Shown here: positions 35,883-43,800 of the stretch, piece after piece | Layout: each line of letters begins with the position of its first letter | How positions within the stretch are numbered: position 1 is the first letter of the stretch | Source: Ruminococcus sp. | Lineage (GTDB): Bacteria; Bacillota; Clostridia; Oscillospirales; Ruminococcaceae | NCBI GenBank assembly: GCA_017623515.1 | Contig: JAGAOV010000025.1 | Span: 1 to 64,000 of the forward strand | Direction: 5' to 3' | DNA length: 64,000 nucleotides | Notes under the pieces: model-generated | What the model saw: only the letters and a program-made list of their open reading frames with translations | Databases searched by the model: none | What the model was told of the DNA's origin: nothing | Made by a program: the position numbers and the translations under genes

Positions 35883-37427
35883 ATGATAGGAATTACAATT
35901 GCGATGCTTGTCATCTACATTGCAGTTATGCTGGGCATCGGAATTTACACATCAAGAAAAACAAACTCCGTCAGTGACTTTGTACTTGGCGGACGAGGAG
36001 TAGGCTCATGGCTTACAGCATTCGCCTATGGCACATCATATTTTTCAGCGGTAGTATTTATCGGCTATGCCGGTCAGTTCGGCTGGAGCTACGGTGTATC
36101 CGCTGCATGGATAGGCGTGGGAAATGCCATCCTCGGAAGCGCACTTGCATGGATAGTTCTGGGCAAGCGTACCAGAATGATGACAAAGCATATGAATGCA
36201 AAGACTATGCCGGAATATTTTGAGAAAAGATTCGGCTCAAAGAGCCTGAAGGTTGCGGCTGCGCTTATTGTATTTATCTTCCTTATTCCATATACAGCTT
36301 CTGTTTATAATGGACTTTCAAGACTTTTCGCAATGGCACTCGGACTTGATTCAGAGGCAGCATATAAGCTTATCATAGTAGCAATGGCAGTTATAACCGC
36401 TGTATATGTTATCCTCGGCGGATACACTGCAACTGCCCTCAATGACTTTGTACAGGGTATAGTAATGCTCATTGGCATTGCTGCTGTTGTAATATGTGTT
36501 GTAAGCGGTCAGGGCGGCTGGAGTGAAGCTCTGGGTAAAATGGCAGAGATCGAAACAGAGACAGCGGCAAAGGGTTCATTTGCAAGTCTTTTCGGTCCTG
36601 ATCCTATAAATCTTATCGGTGTAGTAATACTCACATCTCTCGGTACATGGGGACTTCCTCAGATGGTGCACAAGTTCTATGCTATCAAGGACAATGACGC
36701 AGTAAAGAAGGGTACAGTTATTTCCACAGTATTTGCACTGGTAGTAGCAGGCGGTTCATATCTCATGGGCGGCTTCGACAGACTCTACAACACAGTTCCA
36801 GAGGGTGAAGCACCTGTATTCGACTCAATGGTTCCCAATATGCTGGAACAGGCACTTCCTGAGATTCTCATTGGTCTGGTAGTAGTGCTTGTGCTTTCAG
36901 CTTCAATGTCAACTCTTTCCTCACTGGTTCTTACATCAAGCTCAACCCTTACCATTGACTTTGTAAAGCCACGCATGAAGAAGGAGGATGACAAAAAGGA
37001 AATGCTTATCATGCGTGTACTTATTGCAGTATTCCTTGTGGTTTCAGTAGTTATTGCGTTTAATAAGAATGCGTCCATCACTACTCTGATGTCATATTCA
37101 TGGGGCGCACTCGCCGGCGCATTCCTCGGCCCGTACATGTGGGGTCTCTTCAGCAGGAAGGTTACAAAGGCAGCAGTATGGACAAGCTTTGTGCTTGGTA
37201 TCGGTCTGACTTGCGCTCACATGTTCTTTATCGGCTTCGGACTGTTTCCGGAACTCAAGGCATCAGTTGCAGGTCTCTGTCCTCTGAATCTTGCATCTCC
37301 TATCAACCTTGGCGCAATCGTTATGATACTTTCTATCATCGTTGTTCCTGTTGTAAGTGCATTTACAAAGAAACCGGATGAAAAGCTGGTAGAGGATGTT
37401 TTCCTGTGCTATTCAAAGGAGTGCTAA
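35883..37427 (+). CDS. Sodium:solute symporter (SSS family)
   Basis: A 514-residue protein with ~13 predicted helices. It matches the sodium:solute symporter family, near the PutP/PanF branch: SDFVLGGRGVGSWLTAFAYGTSYFSA at the front, VYVILGGYTATALNDFVQG in the middle, and LSASMSTLSSLVLTSSSTLTID, which carries the conserved Ser/Thr of the sodium site. The substrate (proline, pantothenate or other) cannot be fixed. The ATG at 35883 is chosen because AAAGGAG lies eight bases before it; an earlier ATG at 35865 overlaps that site. Confidence 0.9.
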   Translation: MIGITIAMLVIYIAVMLGIGIYTSRKTNSVSDFVLGGRGVGSWLTAFAYGTSYFSAVVFIGYAGQFGWSYGVSAAWIGVGNAILGSALAWIVLGKRTRMMTKHMNAKTMPEYFEKRFGSKSLKVAAALIVFIFLIPYTASVYNGLSRLFAMALGLDSEAAYKLIIVAMAVITAVYVILGGYTATALNDFVQGIVMLIGIAAVVICVVSGQGGWSEALGKMAEIETETAAKGSFASLFGPDPINLIGVVILTSLGTWGLPQMVHKFYAIKDNDAVKKGTVISTVFALVVAGGSYLMGGFDRLYNTVPEGEAPVFDSMVPNMLEQALPEILIGLVVVLVLSASMSTLSSLVLTSSSTLTIDFVKPRMKKEDDKKEMLIMRVLIAVFLVVSVVIAFNKNASITTLMSYSWGALAGAFLGPYMWGLFSRKVTKAAVWTSFVLGIGLTCAHMFFIGFGLFPELKASVAGLCPLNLASPINLGAIVMILSIIVVPVVSAFTKKPDEKLVEDVFLCYSKEC

Positions 37428-38224
37428 TGAAAACAAAAATTTTCTTTGTACTGAACATAGTTATCATTGCAGCAGCGGCAGGAATTCTTGTATGGCAGTT
37501 ATTCTTTGCGGAAGAAAGGGACATGCGCCTTGTATCAAAGGCAGCAGTCCTGCTGGCAGTGTACCTGCTTGCAGTTTTGGGTATACGAAGAAAACGTTCA
37601 CCGCTTGATTATATGGTTTATGAGGAGCAGTACAAGGAATTCCTTGGCAGTGCATTCCGCAATGACAGAAGCAGCTACCGCCGTCTGATGTCAGCCATAA
37701 CACGCTACAATGAGAATAAATATGACAAGGCTATTGAAATCCTTGACAAGCTTTATACAAGCTGTGCAGAACCGGACGATTATTCAGCTGTTTTGTTTTT
37801 CAAGGCGTTGTGTCTTGACGAGCAGAGCAAGTCCGCAGAAGCAGCTGAATGCTATGAGGAACTTCTTACATATAAAAGAGATCATGGAATAGCATGGTCA
37901 AATCTTGGAGCAGTTTACCAGAGCCTTGGAAAGAATGAAAAGGCACTCTATGCTCTTGAGAATTCTCTTTCATGCAAACCGGATAATGCATATGCCTATA
38001 ATAACATCGCATCTATTTATATAAGAACCGGTGAAACTGAACTGGCACTTAAAAATTCTCTTGAAGCAATTCGTCTGAATTCAAAGCTTTATCAGGCAAT
38101 GGGTACGGCAGCAATGGCGTATAAAATGCTTGGTGACAATGCAGGCGCAGAGAAATACTGTAATATGTACGGTGCGAACGGCGGTAATTCAGCAAAGCTG
38201 AAGGAAACCCTTGGGAGAATATAA
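37427..38224 (+). CDS. Membrane-anchored TPR protein
   Basis: A 265-residue protein with two N-terminal hydrophobic segments (~5-22 and ~35-52) and four to five tetratricopeptide repeats (~95-255), for example AWSNLGAVYQSLGKNEKALYAL and AYNNIASIYIRTGETELALK. TPRs form protein-docking scaffolds. The ATG overlaps the TAA of the transporter gene (TAATG), with AAAGGAG upstream, so the two are co-translated. Function is unknown; it may help assembly or regulation of membrane proteins. Confidence 0.88.
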   Translation: MKTKIFFVLNIVIIAAAAGILVWQLFFAEERDMRLVSKAAVLLAVYLLAVLGIRRKRSPLDYMVYEEQYKEFLGSAFRNDRSSYRRLMSAITRYNENKYDKAIEILDKLYTSCAEPDDYSAVLFFKALCLDEQSKSAEAAECYEELLTYKRDHGIAWSNLGAVYQSLGKNEKALYALENSLSCKPDNAYAYNNIASIYIRTGETELALKNSLEAIRLNSKLYQAMGTAAMAYKMLGDNAGAEKYCNMYGANGGNSAKLKETLGRI

Positions 38225-38250
38225 GTATCCATAACTATGTATAATAACAC

Positions 38251-38282
38251 ACGGGACTGCCGCAGAAATGCAGCAGTCCCGT
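38251..38282 (+). terminator. Terminator after the TPR gene
   Basis: ACGGGACTGC / GCAGTCCCGT, a 10-bp stem followed by TTTG. One of three terminators in the window built on the same ACGGGACTG core. Confidence 0.9.
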
Positions 38283-38366
38283 TTTGTCGTTGATCTTCAG
38301 GTGTCAGGAAAAGCCGTTAAGCTCAGCAGCTATCCCTGAACATTATGCTTTAAACTTTCTTTCGTG

Positions 38367-38498
38367 TCAGCATCCGCAGCCGCAGTTATTGCCGCAGCCA
38401 TTGCCGCCCCAGTTGTTATTGCTTCCGCCGCAGCAGCAGAACAGCAGGATAAGAATGATGATCCACCAGCAACCGTTATTTCCATCGCAACCACACAT
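38367..38498 (-). CDS. 43-residue Cys-rich hydrophobic peptide
   Basis: The minus strand encodes MCGCDGNNGCWWIIILILLF, then CCCGGSNNNWGG and NGCGNNCGCGC: a Gly/Cys/Asn head, one short hydrophobic helix, and a Gly/Cys/Asn tail with ten Cys in total. AAAAGGAG lies ~11 bases before the ATG. The layout recalls YjcZ/sporulation-type tiny membrane peptides, and a spore protein gene lies 2.7 kb away, but no function is known. It could be a spore-coat-like or metal-binding peptide. Reading this DNA in other frames gives low-complexity Ala runs that are not credible. Confidence 0.65.
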   Translation of the reverse strand: MCGCDGNNGCWWIIILILLFCCCGGSNNNWGGNGCGNNCGCGC

Positions 38499-38706
38499 AA
38501 TACATTAGCTCCTTTTGTAGTATTTTTTTGAAACAGGCTGTTTTTTGTCTGTTTCATAGTACATCATATGCAAAAGACCAGAATGTGTTCCTTAATATGA
38601 CAAATAATTCATGCTGATTATGGCATACTATTCAGGAAAGAGAATACAGGGCATGTATGACGGTAAGGATGTATATCGTCATGCTCTGACAGAAAGGCGG
38701 TCTGTA

Positions 38707-40947
38707 ATGAGATATTCAGATGGATTTACCGGTAAAGCTATCCTCGCTCTGAAAGAAGCTGTATGTGCAGCAGAGGAAATGGGACATACTTATATTGGGA
38801 GTGAGCATCTTCTTCTTGGCATTCTTGAGGAGGGCGAAAATGCGGCGGCAGCAATTCTTGCAGCACAGCAGATCTCAAGTCATCGTGTACGCAGTGCAGT
38901 CGCAGAGCTTATAGGATGCGGCATACCCACACAGGTTCTGGATGACTGTCTCACGCCTGCATTGAGGGATATTATAGATGATGCAAAAATAAGAGCCAAA
39001 ACCTCGGAAAGAACACTAGCAGGGACAGAGCATCTGCTTTGTTCAATAATTCATTCACCATGCTGTACAGCGTCAGCTATACTGAAGAAGCTTGGAGCTA
39101 ACATGAACCAGCTTTGCGTATCCTGCGGAGATACTTCCGGCGTTGGAATCCGAATGGAACGCAAGCGCAGCGACAGCATAAACAAGAAAAATCTTCCCAA
39201 TCTTTTCCAGTTCGGGAGACTTATGACAGATCCGGCGCAGTTGTGTAAATTTGATCCTCTTATCGGACGTGATAAGGAGCTTTCCCAGATGATACAGATA
39301 CTCAGCCGGCGTACTAAAAACAATCCCTGTCTCATAGGAGATGCAGGGGTTGGGAAAACGGCATTGGTCGAGGGTGCGGCAATGAGGATAATGACAGGCG
39401 ATGTTCCCGATTCTCTTGCACAGCAGCATATATTTTCACTTGACCTAACTTCACTTCTTTCAGGTGCAAAATACCGTGGAGACTTTGAAGAAAGGCTGAA
39501 GCACTGTTTGCAGGAGGCGGCAGCTAACGGAAACATAATACTTTTTATAGATGAACTGCATACTATTGTAGGCGCAGGTGCGGCAGAGGGTGCGATTGAC
39601 GCTGCCAATATCCTGAAACCGCAGCTTGCACGAGGTGAAATAAAGATCATAGGTGCAACTACAACAGAGGAATACAGAAAATTCATTGAGAAGGACAGTG
39701 CCCTTGAAAGAAGATTCCAGCCGGTTCAGATAAATGAACCTAGTGAGGAGGATTGTTTCTCAATACTCTGCGGACTGCGTGAAACATACGAAGGATTTCA
39801 CAAGGTGAAGATAAGCAATGATGTACTGAAAGCCGCCGTATCATATTCAGTGAGATACCTGCATGACAGAAGTCTGCCTGATAAAGCCATAGACCTTCTT
39901 GATGAATCCTGTTCACGAACCAGAATAAGAAACGATTCAAAGGTGAGTGTTGAGGATGTTGCGGCAGTAGTGGCAGTGCGTACAGGGATACCGGCAGATA
40001 AAATAAGCGAGGAGCATAAGAAACGTCTTATGGAGCTTCCGGTTCTTCTGAAAAAAGAGATAGCAGGACATGACGAGGCAATAGACCGTCTGACAGCCTC
40101 ACTGGTGCGTTCCAGAACGGGACTTGGTGATACACACCGTCCAATAGGGTGTTTCCTGTTTACAGGGCCTACAGGTGTTGGAAAGACCGCCCTTGCCAAG
40201 GCAGCAGCAAAATATTTATTTGATGATAAAAACAGCTTTATCCGGTTTGACATGTCTGAATATATGGAGAAGCATTCTGTTTCAAAGCTTATCGGCGCAC
40301 CCCCTGGATATGTTGGATTTGAAGAGGGCGGAAGACTTTGTGAGCGTGTACGACAGCATCCCTACAGTGTGATTCTTTTTGATGAGATCGAAAAGGCACA
40401 TCCGGATATAACACATCTTCTTTTGCAGATAATGGATGACGGAATTCTCACAGATTCAAACGGCAGACGTATAGATTTCACCAATACACTTCTTATCCTC
40501 ACATCAAATATAGGCGCAGCGGAAGTATCAAACGGCGGTCTTGGGTTCACCTTTGCAGCAAAGAAGGATACACCTGAAAAGCCGGAGCAGGCACTGAGAA
40601 AGCATTTCACGCCTGAATTTCTCGGCAGACTTGACGCAGTTATACCATTTGCAAGACTGTCGGAGAAAGACCTGTGTACAATAGCGGAAAGGCTTCTTGA
40701 TGAATTGAGGGAGCGTATGGCGAAGCTTGAAATATCAATGGAGTTTACGCCGGAGGCAGTGAAATGTCTTGCAGGCGCACCGGAGACACAAAGATACGGC
40801 GCACGTCCAATGAGGAATTATCTCACGGAAAAGGTAGAGAATCCGCTTGCCCAGCGTATTCTTTGCCAGAGCATATCGGCAGGAGACAGCATAAAGCTAA
40901 GTGCGGATGAGAAAGGATTTCTTTTGCCGGATAAGGCGTATATATAA
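38707..40947 (+). CDS. clpC: ClpC-like AAA+ unfoldase lacking the middle domain
   Basis: A 746-residue Hsp100 protein. The N-domain (two Clp_N repeats, GHTYIGSEHLLLGILEE and LAGTEHLLCSI) is followed by AAA-1 with GDAGVGKTALVEG and ILFIDELHTIVGAG, and AAA-2 with GPTGVGKTALAKA and VILFDEIEKAHPD. An LGF tripeptide in AAA-2 fits the ClpP-docking loop. The coiled-coil/UVR middle domain that ClpC uses to bind adaptors such as MecA is absent: LLDESCSRTRIRND runs straight into VSVEDVAAVV. The ATG at 38707 matches the family start and has AAAGGCGG; upstream in-frame ATGs exist. No ctsR or mcsAB is adjacent. Confidence 0.88.
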   Translation: MRYSDGFTGKAILALKEAVCAAEEMGHTYIGSEHLLLGILEEGENAAAAILAAQQISSHRVRSAVAELIGCGIPTQVLDDCLTPALRDIIDDAKIRAKTSERTLAGTEHLLCSIIHSPCCTASAILKKLGANMNQLCVSCGDTSGVGIRMERKRSDSINKKNLPNLFQFGRLMTDPAQLCKFDPLIGRDKELSQMIQILSRRTKNNPCLIGDAGVGKTALVEGAAMRIMTGDVPDSLAQQHIFSLDLTSLLSGAKYRGDFEERLKHCLQEAAANGNIILFIDELHTIVGAGAAEGAIDAANILKPQLARGEIKIIGATTTEEYRKFIEKDSALERRFQPVQINEPSEEDCFSILCGLRETYEGFHKVKISNDVLKAAVSYSVRYLHDRSLPDKAIDLLDESCSRTRIRNDSKVSVEDVAAVVAVRTGIPADKISEEHKKRLMELPVLLKKEIAGHDEAIDRLTASLVRSRTGLGDTHRPIGCFLFTGPTGVGKTALAKAAAKYLFDDKNSFIRFDMSEYMEKHSVSKLIGAPPGYVGFEEGGRLCERVRQHPYSVILFDEIEKAHPDITHLLLQIMDDGILTDSNGRRIDFTNTLLILTSNIGAAEVSNGGLGFTFAAKKDTPEKPEQALRKHFTPEFLGRLDAVIPFARLSEKDLCTIAERLLDELRERMAKLEISMEFTPEAVKCLAGAPETQRYGARPMRNYLTEKVENPLAQRILCQSISAGDSIKLSADEKGFLLPDKAYI

Positions 40948-41139
40948 AAATCTATTGACAAAAAACTGACTGCACATCTGATGCACAGGCTTTATGCGGT
41001 GTCATTTCAAATCTTCCAGAAATTAACAGTAATACTGCGGATGACAGGTGTTATAATATCATTGCGGCAGGAAGACCTGCTGCAAAAGAAGAGACATCAA
41101 TGAATATTATAATAAATGTAACGAAAAGGAGAATGTAAC
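40948..41139 (+). other. Leader region of the spore protein gene
   Basis: No gene. TTATAATAT near 41050 could be a -10. A hairpin TTGC.GCAGG AAGA CCTGC.GCAA lies at ~41064-41087. A sporulation-sigma promoter was looked for but no clear match was seen. Confidence 0.4.
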
Positions 41140-41319
41140 ATGAAAGGCACATTTACTCAGAAGGGCAAGGAAGCTATGGAAAGATTTAAGATGGAGTCTG
41201 CGAGCGAAGTAGGCGTAAACCTGAAGCAGGGCTACAACGGCGATCTTACAGCAAGAGAAGCAGGATCAATCGGCGGCCAGATGGTAAAGAAGATGATTGA
41301 TGCTTATAAGATGCAGTAA
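41140..41319 (+). CDS. Small acid-soluble spore protein, alpha/beta type
   Basis: A 59-residue protein containing ERFKMESASEVGVNL and DLTAREAGSIGGQMVKKMI. These match the two conserved segments of alpha/beta-type SASPs (FK.E.A.ELGVNL and GDLT.R..GSVGG.MVK.MI), including the Glu-Ser bond region cut by the GPR protease at germination. Such proteins coat spore DNA and protect it from UV and heat. AAAAGGAG precedes the ATG. It is a strong sign that the organism forms spores or descends from spore formers. A shared terminator follows. Confidence 0.9.
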   Translation: MKGTFTQKGKEAMERFKMESASEVGVNLKQGYNGDLTAREAGSIGGQMVKKMIDAYKMQ

Positions 41320-41349
41320 CTGATCTTTTCGTTTAACGAATAATAGGGA

Positions 41350-41380
41350 AACCGCTGTCCGCATTGAACGGACAGCGGTT
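41350..41380. terminator. Bidirectional terminator
   Basis: AACCGCTGTCCG / CGGACAGCGGTT, a perfect 12-bp stem, with TTTTT on the plus side and a T-poor TCCC on the other. It separates the spore protein gene from the converging small gene. Confidence 0.9.
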
Positions 41381-41382
41381 TT

Positions 41383-41571
41383 TCACTGCGTATCACCAGA
41401 TATGACCATCTCCTCGGCAGCAAGCTGGGCTTTTTTCAGCTTGCTGCATTCCTTGAGAAGAGAATCCTTTATTACTTCATTTTCTTCTGTTTTTATAATA
41501 TTTTCAAGAGTTTCAAGTGCATCGGAAACAGCGGAAAACAGAGTGAAGTATGGGGATTTGTATTTGCTCAT
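41383..41571 (-). CDS. Small hypothetical helical protein (62 aa)
   Basis: Encodes MSKYKSPYFTLFSAVSDALETLENI..., a mostly helical, charged 62-residue protein with no motif I recognise. AAAGGAG lies ~9 bases before the ATG and a terminator follows, so it is a credible gene. It is transcribed away from the ribbon-helix-helix gene, whose operator lies in the shared 124-bp gap. Confidence 0.7.
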   Translation of the reverse strand: MSKYKSPYFTLFSAVSDALETLENIIKTEENEVIKDSLLKECSKLKKAQLAAEEMVISGDTQ

Positions 41572-41603
41572 TTGTAAATCAACTCCTTTTATTACATTAT
41601 ATC

Positions 41604-41695
41604 ACGGTATCAATATGGTGTCAAGTAGACTGCATACAAAAATAAACTATAATGGTATCATAATGATACTTAATATAATATACGGAGGTATCATT
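41604..41695. promoter_or_regulatory. Operator region of the ribbon-helix-helix gene
   Basis: GTATCATAATGATAC (41655-41669) is a perfect palindrome. Copies of its half-site recur: GGTATCAATATGG near 41607 and GTATCATTATGG overlapping the start codon (41688-41699). Repeated half-sites around the promoter and ribosome site are typical of autorepression by ribbon-helix-helix proteins. Confidence 0.7.
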
Positions 41696-41887
41696 ATGGC
41701 TGTTGTTAAAACTCAATTTACGCTTCGACTTGAACCTGCTGATCATGCAAAAATCAAGATAATTGCAAAAAATGAAAACAGGTCAATGACAAATATGATT
41801 GAAACTCTCATAAAAAATGCAATAAAGCAGTATGAGAATAAAAATGGTGAGATAGAACTCACAGACGAAGATTTATTTATCGAATAA
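41696..41887 (+). CDS. Ribbon-helix-helix (Arc/MetJ-like) DNA-binding protein
   Basis: A 63-residue protein: a short beta segment (KTQFTLRLEP) then two helices (ADHAKIKIIAKNEN and MTNMIETLIKNAIKQYE) with an acidic tail. This is the Arc/CopG fold used by antitoxins and small repressors. The ATG at 41696 has ACGGAGG seven to eight bases upstream; the longer open frame before it is not coding. No toxin gene follows, so it is either a solo regulator or an orphan antitoxin. Autoregulation is suggested by the palindromes in its promoter. Confidence 0.85.
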   Translation: MAVVKTQFTLRLEPADHAKIKIIAKNENRSMTNMIETLIKNAIKQYENKNGEIELTDEDLFIE

Positions 41888-41909
41888 CTTCAGCCTGTCG
41901 AAAAACCAA

Positions 41910-42002
41910 AAAAATGCGGGCGACCAATGGTCGCCCCTACATTAAGCAACGCAAAATAGTCATTTTGTATGGGCGAGTATTGCTCGCCCGTTATTGAAAT
42001 GT
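41910..42002. repeat. Pair of GGGCGA hairpins
   Basis: GGGCGACC AAT GGTCGCCC and GGGCGAG TATT GCTCGCCC lie 50 bp apart. They are the kind of short dispersed palindromes common in gut Firmicutes and Bacteroidetes. No gene. Confidence 0.6.
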
Positions 42003-42030
42003 GTAAAACATGGCTTTTTATACAAACTGA

Positions 42031-42057
42031 GCGGCTGCCCTGTTAAAGGACAGCCGC
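42031..42057. terminator. Terminator between the RHH and S1 genes
   Basis: GCGGCTG.CC and GG.CAGCCGC pair around TGTTAAA, followed by ATTTTCT on the plus strand. It lies 10 bp from the S1 gene stop. Confidence 0.65.
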
Positions 42058-42067
42058 ATTTTCTGAT

Positions 42068-42991
42068 TTATTCAAAAACAGTTTCAATGATTTTTCCGGA
42101 GCAGTCGGGAGTATATTTCCATCTGCTTATGTGATCGGACTGGTCGAAATATTCCACAGGTGCGGGCGGTGCATCGGGTTCAAAAACGTCAACAATAACA
42201 AGCTTGACTTTCATTTTTTCAGGGATGAGAGCCTTTATGTAGACGCTTGCGCACTGTCCGGCACGTACCTGTTCCTGAGGTTCGGCAAGACCTGCAAGAT
42301 TCGGCGCAAGTTCAACGAAAACCCCATACGGCTCAACAGAACGTATCATTCCGGCAACAGTTTCGCCTACAGAGAATCTGGAAGCATTTTCCTCCCATGT
42401 GCCAAGAAGCTCCTTGTGGGAAAGACACAGTCTGCCTGAATCGAATCCGCTTACCACAGCACGGATATTCTGTCCGGTGCGGAATCTGTCAGAGGGATGA
42501 TTTATGCGTGAAACAGAGATAGCGTCAATAGGAATAAGAGATGGTATTCCGCATCCGGCATCGACAAAGCATCCGAAGCGTTCCATATGAGTTATGCGCA
42601 CCGGAATAACATCTCCTGCACTCAGACGGGAAAGATAATTATCCCAGCATTCCTCCTGAACGCATCTTCTGGAAAGAATTGCTCTTGGCTTTCCCGATTC
42701 ATCCTGTTCAATGCGCATAACACGAAAGCATACCGGCTTGCCGGCTCGTGCAATAAGCGCAATATCACGAGTAGAGCCATCGCTTATACCCTTTGCGCCT
42801 TCTTCTCTTGGGATGATTCCCTGCATGCAGGGAAGTTCTACAATAAGATTATGAGAACTGTCGCATACAACAGCCCTTGCCTCCAGTATTTTTTTCTTCT
42901 TCATAGCTTCAGCCAGAGCTGATACACTGCGCAGTGCAGCCTGATTTTCTGCTGTATGCAGACGGCTTCCTTCCGGTAAATAATCTGTCAT
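42068..42991 (-). CDS. S1 RNA-binding domain protein
   Basis: A 307-residue protein with two clear S1 domains (VIPVRITHMERFGCFVDAG... ~128-195 and VAGMIRSVEPYGVFVEL... ~212-275) and a degenerate first one (~38-120). It resembles short ribosomal protein S1 homologues of Firmicutes, which bind RNA and may aid translation or RNA turnover, but it lacks the fourth repeat. The ATG at 42991 follows GGAGG; a TTG four codons earlier is less likely. It is 50 bp from the small gene upstream on the same strand. Confidence 0.85.
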   Translation of the reverse strand: MTDYLPEGSRLHTAENQAALRSVSALAEAMKKKKILEARAVVCDSSHNLIVELPCMQGIIPREEGAKGISDGSTRDIALIARAGKPVCFRVMRIEQDESGKPRAILSRRCVQEECWDNYLSRLSAGDVIPVRITHMERFGCFVDAGCGIPSLIPIDAISVSRINHPSDRFRTGQNIRAVVSGFDSGRLCLSHKELLGTWEENASRFSVGETVAGMIRSVEPYGVFVELAPNLAGLAEPQEQVRAGQCASVYIKALIPEKMKVKLVIVDVFEPDAPPAPVEYFDQSDHISRWKYTPDCSGKIIETVFE

Positions 42992-43047
42992 TTTGACCTC
43001 CAAAGCATTATTGAGATTTGATAAAGTCTATGCAGGAGAAGACAGAA

Positions 43048-43398
43048 TTATGACGGGGGAAGAAGAGTTCCGCCACGCTGAAGAATAAGAGCCTCGGCAG
43101 CATCACTGTATTCCTTATCGCATACAATTTGCATAGTGGAGGTCTGTCGTTTCTGCACCTCGGTCATATCTTCATAGTTGTAATCAGTTTCCATTACAGC
43201 GGTAACGTAATTCATGGAGGTTACAGCAGTTGGAAGAAGCGTAAATCTTCTCTTCAAAGAACGTGAAAGCCGTATGCTTTCCGGATGCTCCGGACGAATG
43301 AACTGTATCTTAGTGCCGTGAAATGTCTTTCTTGCAGTCATAGCAGCAGCTTCTGCAAGGTCAAAAGTATCGAACTCAGCCTTTATTCTGCGTTTCAT
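43048..43398 (-). CDS. Hypothetical protein (116 aa)
   Basis: Begins MKRRIKAEFDTFDLAEAAAM and ends in GGTLLPPS. Soluble, alpha/beta in pattern, no motif I recognise; the opening resembles small ferredoxin-fold 'stress' domains but this is weak. AAAGGAG lies five bases before the ATG. It probably shares a transcript with the S1 gene. Confidence 0.7.
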   Translation of the reverse strand: MKRRIKAEFDTFDLAEAAAMTARKTFHGTKIQFIRPEHPESIRLSRSLKRRFTLLPTAVTSMNYVTAVMETDYNYEDMTEVQKRQTSTMQIVCDKEYSDAAEALILQRGGTLLPPS

Positions 43399-43506
43399 AT
43401 GGTCTCCTTTCGGGTGTGCGTGCTGAATATTTTAGTTGAAATGCCTATATTGAATTCTGATTTTTATTATTTTTCGACAAACACAAAAAAATATGCTCTG
43501 AAAATA

Positions 43507-43535
43507 TTGCCATATGAAAGAAAATAGGGTATAAT
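43507..43535 (+). promoter_or_regulatory. Promoter of the DUF951-prfA-sua5-coaE run
   Basis: TTGCCA, a 17-bp spacer and TATAAT, 44 bp before the first gene. Confidence 0.8.
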
Positions 43536-43578
43536 AGATATACATGTGCGCACAGTAACAGAGTTAAGGAAGAGGTGC

Positions 43579-43779
43579 ATGAAAATGGATGTGCGTCCGG
43601 CAGATATTCTGATTATGAAAAAAAACCATCCATGCGGCGGAAACGAGATGTATGTAATACGCTCCGGTATGGACTTTAAGCTGCGGTGCGTGAAATGCAG
43701 CAGGGAATTCATGATACCCAGAAATAAGATTGAAAAGCGCATACGCCGTATAGTTCGTGAAAGTGAAACGGCAGAATAA
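43579..43779 (+). CDS. DUF951 family zinc-ribbon-like protein
   Basis: A 66-residue protein matching DUF951: DVRPADILIMKKNHPCGGNEM, then MDFKLRCVKC and the end PRNKIEKRIRRI. Three Cys (HPCG and CVKC) suggest a small metal-binding site. The family is widespread in Firmicutes, often near tRNA or translation genes; its role is unknown. AAGGA lies eight bases before the ATG at 43579; an ATG two codons later is possible. 21 bp separate it from prfA. Confidence 0.85.
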   Translation: MKMDVRPADILIMKKNHPCGGNEMYVIRSGMDFKLRCVKCSREFMIPRNKIEKRIRRIVRESETAE

Positions 43780-43800
43780 AAAGGAAAGGTGTCATAGACA

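Noticed and set aside
38330..38557. 75-residue Ala-rich frame on the minus strand
   Set aside because: It overlaps the credible 43-codon Cys-rich gene in another frame and is low-complexity.
41402..41695. N-terminal extension of the ribbon-helix-helix frame
   Set aside because: It crosses a terminator, the opposite-strand gene and the operator region; the ATG at 41696 has the ribosome site and the family start.
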